From: Bacteroidota bacterium
GTDB lineage: Bacteria > Bacteroidota > Bacteroidia > Flavobacteriales > Flavobacteriaceae
Reading direction: 5' to 3'
NCBI GenBank assembly: GCA_023457535.1
Contig: JAEWLN010000007.1
Span: 1 to 9,277, forward strand
DNA: 9,277 bases
A program made the translations under genes and the position numbers. Positions within the stretch are counted from its first letter, which is position 1. Each line of letters opens with the position of its first letter. Under the pieces are notes generated by a model that searched no databases, was not told the DNA's origin, and saw only the letters and a list, made by a program, of their open reading frames with translations. This document shows, piece by piece, positions 6,848-9,277 of the stretch.

Positions 6848-8187
6848 TGCCATTTTTTTGCGTTTTCTTTGTCGATAAGCTGTTGGATTTTCTTTTCTTC
6901 CCAATCGCGCCCCAGGAAAGGCATGGCGTTGAACACCGCCATAGCGTGCACGATCACGCCAATTCCCCACCCGATCACCGGGTACAAAAACCACAGGTAT
7001 TGCGCATAGGTGGCCAGATTCACTACCGCCAGCGCGATCGAAATAATGATAAACGACCACAAGTTGCCGTAAAATCCTTTGATGTCCTCGACCTTTTTCT
7101 GGGCGTTGCGATACGCGGCTTCCATTTCACTATGGTTATTTTCCATCACGGTAATTTGTTTGGTCAGCATTGGAATCCGAACGGTAAACTTTTGATCTGT
7201 TTGTTCGACAAGCACTTTCCGACCCGTGATGATGCCGTAGCGGCTAGCGATATTCTGCAGCCCTACGCCTTCGCGGTCCTGAAGTACTTCCTTCTTTTGA
7301 AAGTTGTTCTCGATTGCAAGATAATCACCATCGGCGAAAATGCGGATCCTCAATGGCTTTTGGGCGCTGGTAATGTTGTGCTTGACGGTATTTTCGAGCA
7401 ATAACTGCAACGCCAGCGGCACTACTTTAGCCTCAGGATCGATGGATGTTTGCGGCAATTCGTAAAACAGGCTGTTTTCAAAACGCATCTGCAGCAAATT
7501 CATGTAGGTGCGCGCAAAAGACAACTCCTCTTCCACGCTCACGAGTTCTTTGTCTTTTTGCTCGAGTACGTAACGGTAAACTTTGGACAGCGAGGTGGTG
7601 AAACGCTGCGCACTTTCGGGGTTTTCCTCGATCAGCGAGGAGAGCACGTTAAGGCTGTTGAACAAAAAGTGCGGATCGATCTGGCTTTTGAGTGATTCAA
7701 ATTGCGCCGACGCCGTCCCTGCGATCATTTTTTGTTCTTTGACCTTGTTTTCCTGGTAGGCCCTGTAAAAGTTGAATGCATAGGCAGACAACGTGATGAA
7801 GAACGTAATGACGATCGCAAACACATAATTGTTCGGCTTTTCATCGGCCCAGAACCTCGCGAAAGACTGCTGCCGGATCACGACATCTTCCAAGATCCGC
7901 AGTACGAAAATCGTCAGCAGCGACACCACGAATGTAAGTACAAACCCAACCAGGATGCGCGTTTTCGAAAATCGGTTGGCAACAAAAAACCGGTCGAGCA
8001 ACCCAAACGCAAGACTGTTTGTGATATAGAGCGAATAAGTGTACAAAACGGTGAATCCAAACGTGATAAGCATCGCCCGATTGAATGCAATGGTCCCGCC
8101 AAAGGCCCAGTTGAATGCCACCAGTACGGCCATGATCCCAATGCTCAATACAAACAACCGCAACATTTGACGCAGTCCGAGTTTCAT
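6844..8187 (-). CDS. LytS-like sensor histidine kinase with C-terminal 2TM domain fusion
   Basis: A 447-residue membrane kinase. Four hydrophobic helices (about 10-28, 36-56, 77-97, 121-141) form the N-terminal sensor without a sizeable extracytoplasmic domain. A basic linker leads to the His_kinase-type H-box QIDPHFLFNSLN (169-180), with H173 as the likely phospho-acceptor. The N-box is LLENTVKHN (263-271) and the glycine box EGVGLQNIASRYG (306-318), so the ATPase domain looks intact. After about residue 345 an entire 2TM domain follows (about 355-447): charged helix, FYGNLWSF, GWGIGVIVHAMAVF (406-419), then FLGRDWEEKKIQQLID (424-439). The catalytic part is thus held between two membrane anchors. 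The likely partner is the LytTR regulator encoded downstream. The stop overlaps the next 2TM gene by ATGA. It starts 46 bp after the TPR-like gene with no clear promoter, so it probably belongs to that transcript. The signal sensed is unknown. Confidence 0.92.
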   Translation of the reverse strand: MKLGLRQMLRLFVLSIGIMAVLVAFNWAFGGTIAFNRAMLITFGFTVLYTYSLYITNSLAFGLLDRFFVANRFSKTRILVGFVLTFVVSLLTIFVLRILEDVVIRQQSFARFWADEKPNNYVFAIVITFFITLSAYAFNFYRAYQENKVKEQKMIAGTASAQFESLKSQIDPHFLFNSLNVLSSLIEENPESAQRFTTSLSKVYRYVLEQKDKELVSVEEELSFARTYMNLLQMRFENSLFYELPQTSIDPEAKVVPLALQLLLENTVKHNITSAQKPLRIRIFADGDYLAIENNFQKKEVLQDREGVGLQNIASRYGIITGRKVLVEQTDQKFTVRIPMLTKQITVMENNHSEMEAAYRNAQKKVEDIKGFYGNLWSFIIISIALAVVNLATYAQYLWFLYPVIGWGIGVIVHAMAVFNAMPFLGRDWEEKKIQQLIDKENAKKWQ

Positions 8188-8233
8188 AACCTATCCTTTT
8201 TTAACGTTATTTCTTTTCGACGGCAACCGGGCA

Positions 8234-8860
8234 TTACTTTTTCCCGCAATCGGCCAGTACTTGCAAGGCGCGCTCCTTGCCCCATTTTGGCGAAAAAGGC
8301 GTCGCCGGCTGGAACTGGTCGAACAATGCGATGGAACGCTCAATTTCTGCGCACATCGGCTTGGTATCGGTGCCAAAGAATTTTGCGCCACCCATTTCGT
8401 ATTCCGCCCTACCAAATACTGCCCGAGGATTTTGCGGCGCGATCCGGAGCACTTTGTCGTAAAGCTCCATCACTTTGGGCGACATCGTCATGGCGTAGGT
8501 CATCGGATCAAATGCGACCCAACCGGTGTAAATCAATGCCTGAAGGATCATGATTTCCTCATTTTCGGGGTTTTTGACCATTTCAATATCGAGCGCCTGC
8601 TGGGCCTTGTTGAGCAGCGCACTTACTTTTTCTTTGTCGCGCGTTTGGAACGACGCGGTGGTGTTGACCAATGCCACGTAATAATTGGGCAGCCAATTGT
8701 CTTTTTCAGCCGATGCGATGCGCTCGAACAAAGCCGACGCCTCTGCGCTGTTGCCTTGCTTCCAAAGTTCAAATGCTTTGGACATTCCTTTTTCATAGGC
8801 CGTTTGCGCCCATCCGGGACTTGCGGCAAGCATCAGCAATACAAATAGAATTCTTTTCAT
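8234..8860 (-). CDS. Secreted TPR-like protein of unknown function
   Basis: A 208-residue exported protein. MKRILFVLLMLAASPGWAQ shows a basic start, a hydrophobic core and a signal-peptidase-I-like site after A18, with no lipoprotein Cys. The mature part is helical with TPR-like pairs: KAFELWKQGNSAEASALFERI (28-48), NWLPNYYVALVNTTASF (55-71), EIMILQALIYTGW (102-114) and KVLRIAPQNPRAVFGRAEYEM (136-156). These usually mediate protein-protein contacts, here in the periplasm. Only two cysteines are present (C170 and C205), both near the C-terminus, so a disulfide is possible. The C-terminal FGTDTKPMCAEIERSI and FSPKWG segments look like conserved family signatures, though the family has no function I can name. 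It is first in the block that continues with the kinase, and has a candidate promoter upstream. It might supply or modulate the signal for the kinase, which is inference. Confidence 0.8.
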   Translation of the reverse strand: MKRILFVLLMLAASPGWAQTAYEKGMSKAFELWKQGNSAEASALFERIASAEKDNWLPNYYVALVNTTASFQTRDKEKVSALLNKAQQALDIEMVKNPENEEIMILQALIYTGWVAFDPMTYAMTMSPKVMELYDKVLRIAPQNPRAVFGRAEYEMGGAKFFGTDTKPMCAEIERSIALFDQFQPATPFSPKWGKERALQVLADCGKK

Positions 8861-8922
8861 GATATGGAGTTTTATGATTGATTGTGGTTAATTTACGGCA
8901 ACCGATGCGCCCAATGTGAATT

Positions 8923-8953
8923 CAAAACTACCCCGAGGTGACCAAACGTGCAA
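8923..8953 (-). promoter_or_regulatory. Candidate Bacteroidota promoter for the TPR-kinase-2TM-LytTR block
   Basis: On the minus strand TAGTTTTG (8923-8930) matches the TAnnTTTG -7 consensus. A TTG (8951-8953) lies 20 bases upstream, inside the 17-23 spacing reported for flavobacterial -33 boxes. Initiation would fall near 8916-8918, giving a 5' leader of roughly 55-60 bases before the ATG at 8860. This is the best promoter match in the window and sits in the gap before the signalling block. Confidence 0.5.
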
Positions 8954-8957
8954 TTTT

Positions 8958-8991
8958 ATCTGACCGAACTGTCAGATCCTGACGCCGGATC
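8958..8991. repeat. Two adjacent inverted repeats between the TonB receptor and the TPR gene
   Basis: ATCTGAC (8958-8964), a six-base loop and GTCAGAT (8971-8977) form a perfect seven-pair stem. Overlapping its right edge, GATCC (8975-8979) and GGATC (8987-8991) form a five-pair stem with a seven-base loop; the two structures share three bases and are mutually exclusive at full length. They lie 19 bases or more downstream of the receptor stop and just upstream of the -33 box of the candidate promoter. They may be a transcription terminator for the receptor gene (although no T run follows on the minus strand) or an operator for a regulator such as the LytTR protein. Confidence 0.4.
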
Positions 8992-9010
8992 GCAACATTC
9001 CCCCTTACAC

Positions 9011-9277
9011 CTACAAATTATCCAACTGATTCGACCGCTTGTCCCGGCTGATTGTCCAAAAAAACCCGACAAAGAAAAAACGATCCGCAGTAGGCGTAAT
9101 CTCCCGCCGCGCATACAAACCGTTTGCATCCGGCGCTTGCGCATACTCATACCCAAAAACGTTTTGCGTACCAAGCGCATTCGAGAGTGAAAAATACAAA
9201 ATCTTTTGCTGGCTCAGCAAATATGCCCAACTCACACTCACATTATTGTACGGCCTGGTTTTCGAGGCCATGAAACG
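9011..9277 (-). CDS. TonB-dependent outer-membrane receptor, C-terminal end (partial)
   Basis: The reading frame is open at the right window edge and ends at the stop at 9011-9013, so 88 codons of the C-terminus are present. The internal Met at 9271 is not the start: the frame continues upstream through Arg-Phe. The sequence shows alternating beta-strand patterns: PYNNVSVSWAYLLSQ, KILYFSLSNALGTQNVFGYEYA, a loop with PDANGLYARREITPTAD, and the last strand RFFFVGFFWTISRD before a short polar tail (KRSNQLDNL). The ILYFSLSNALG strand followed by a FGY turn and a final RFFFVGF strand is the typical end of flavobacterial TonB-dependent receptors with 22-strand barrels. The substrate cannot be inferred without the plug and N-terminal domains. 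It points the same way as the signalling block and ends 150 bp before it. Confidence 0.75.
   Translation of the reverse strand, partial: RFMASKTRPYNNVSVSWAYLLSQQKILYFSLSNALGTQNVFGYEYAQAPDANGLYARREITPTADRFFFVGFFWTISRDKRSNQLDNL

Noticed and set aside
6848..7060. Upstream extension of the first small 2TM gene into the kinase coding region
   Set aside because: The extension reads the kinase gene in another frame and shows no domain. The ATGA overlap at 6844-6847 gives a product matching the other 2TM units in length.
7702..8553. Plus-strand open frame (283 codons) opposite the kinase start and the TPR-like gene
   Set aside because: It spans the start of one well-supported gene and most of another, and its product is highly basic and low in hydrophobic order, typical for an antisense shadow.
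41..9277. The 10-mer CCATGAAACG occurs at 41-50 and again at the right end (9268-9277)
   Set aside because: One copy spans a gene start and the other is inside the receptor coding region. No flanking similarity exists, so a chance match is most likely and not a mobile-element end.

Overview
The window looks like chromosomal DNA from a Bacteroidota bacterium, most likely of the Flavobacteriia type. The evidence is LytTR signalling paired with a LytS-like kinase and 2TM-domain proteins, a TonB-dependent receptor tail ending in a typical flavobacterial C-terminal strand, candidate -7 promoter elements of the TAnnTTTG form, A-rich start regions without strong Shine-Dalgarno sequences, and a two-TM-bundle heme A synthase with the EYxNR variant. 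The coding DNA is fairly GC-rich for this group, while the gaps are AT-rich. No RNA gene, insertion sequence, phage gene or CRISPR array is visible.

Left part (1-1111). On the minus strand there is a DXD-type family-2-like glycosyltransferase. Immediately downstream of it is the first 14 codons of a second gene whose N-terminus resembles it, so this is the edge of a tandem glycosyltransferase pair or array that runs off the window. A 90-bp divergent gap separates it from the next block.

Centre (1112-5288). Four plus-strand genes are packed without gaps: a TsaC/YrdC threonylcarbamoyl-AMP synthase, a CCA tRNA nucleotidyltransferase with an HD domain, a GT-B glycosyltransferase (GT4 type) and heme A synthase CtaA. 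The junctions are TAA-ATG abutment, ATGA overlap and ATGA overlap, which indicates one translationally coupled operon. It mixes tRNA maturation, glycosylation and respiratory cofactor synthesis.

Right part (5387-9277). A minus-strand block reads, in transcription order: the C-terminal end of a TonB-dependent receptor, a 150-bp gap with a candidate promoter and inverted repeats, a secreted TPR-like protein, a LytS-type histidine kinase fused to a C-terminal 2TM domain, two free-standing small 2TM proteins, and a LytTR response regulator. The kinase and regulator form a plausible two-component system. The three 2TM units are clearly related to each other and look like a local amplification, with one unit fused to the kinase. 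It meets the ctaA operon head-to-head at an AT-rich convergent gap.

Most of the window is recognisable biology. The least explained element is the kinase-2TM / 2TM / 2TM / LytTR cassette with its secreted TPR partner.
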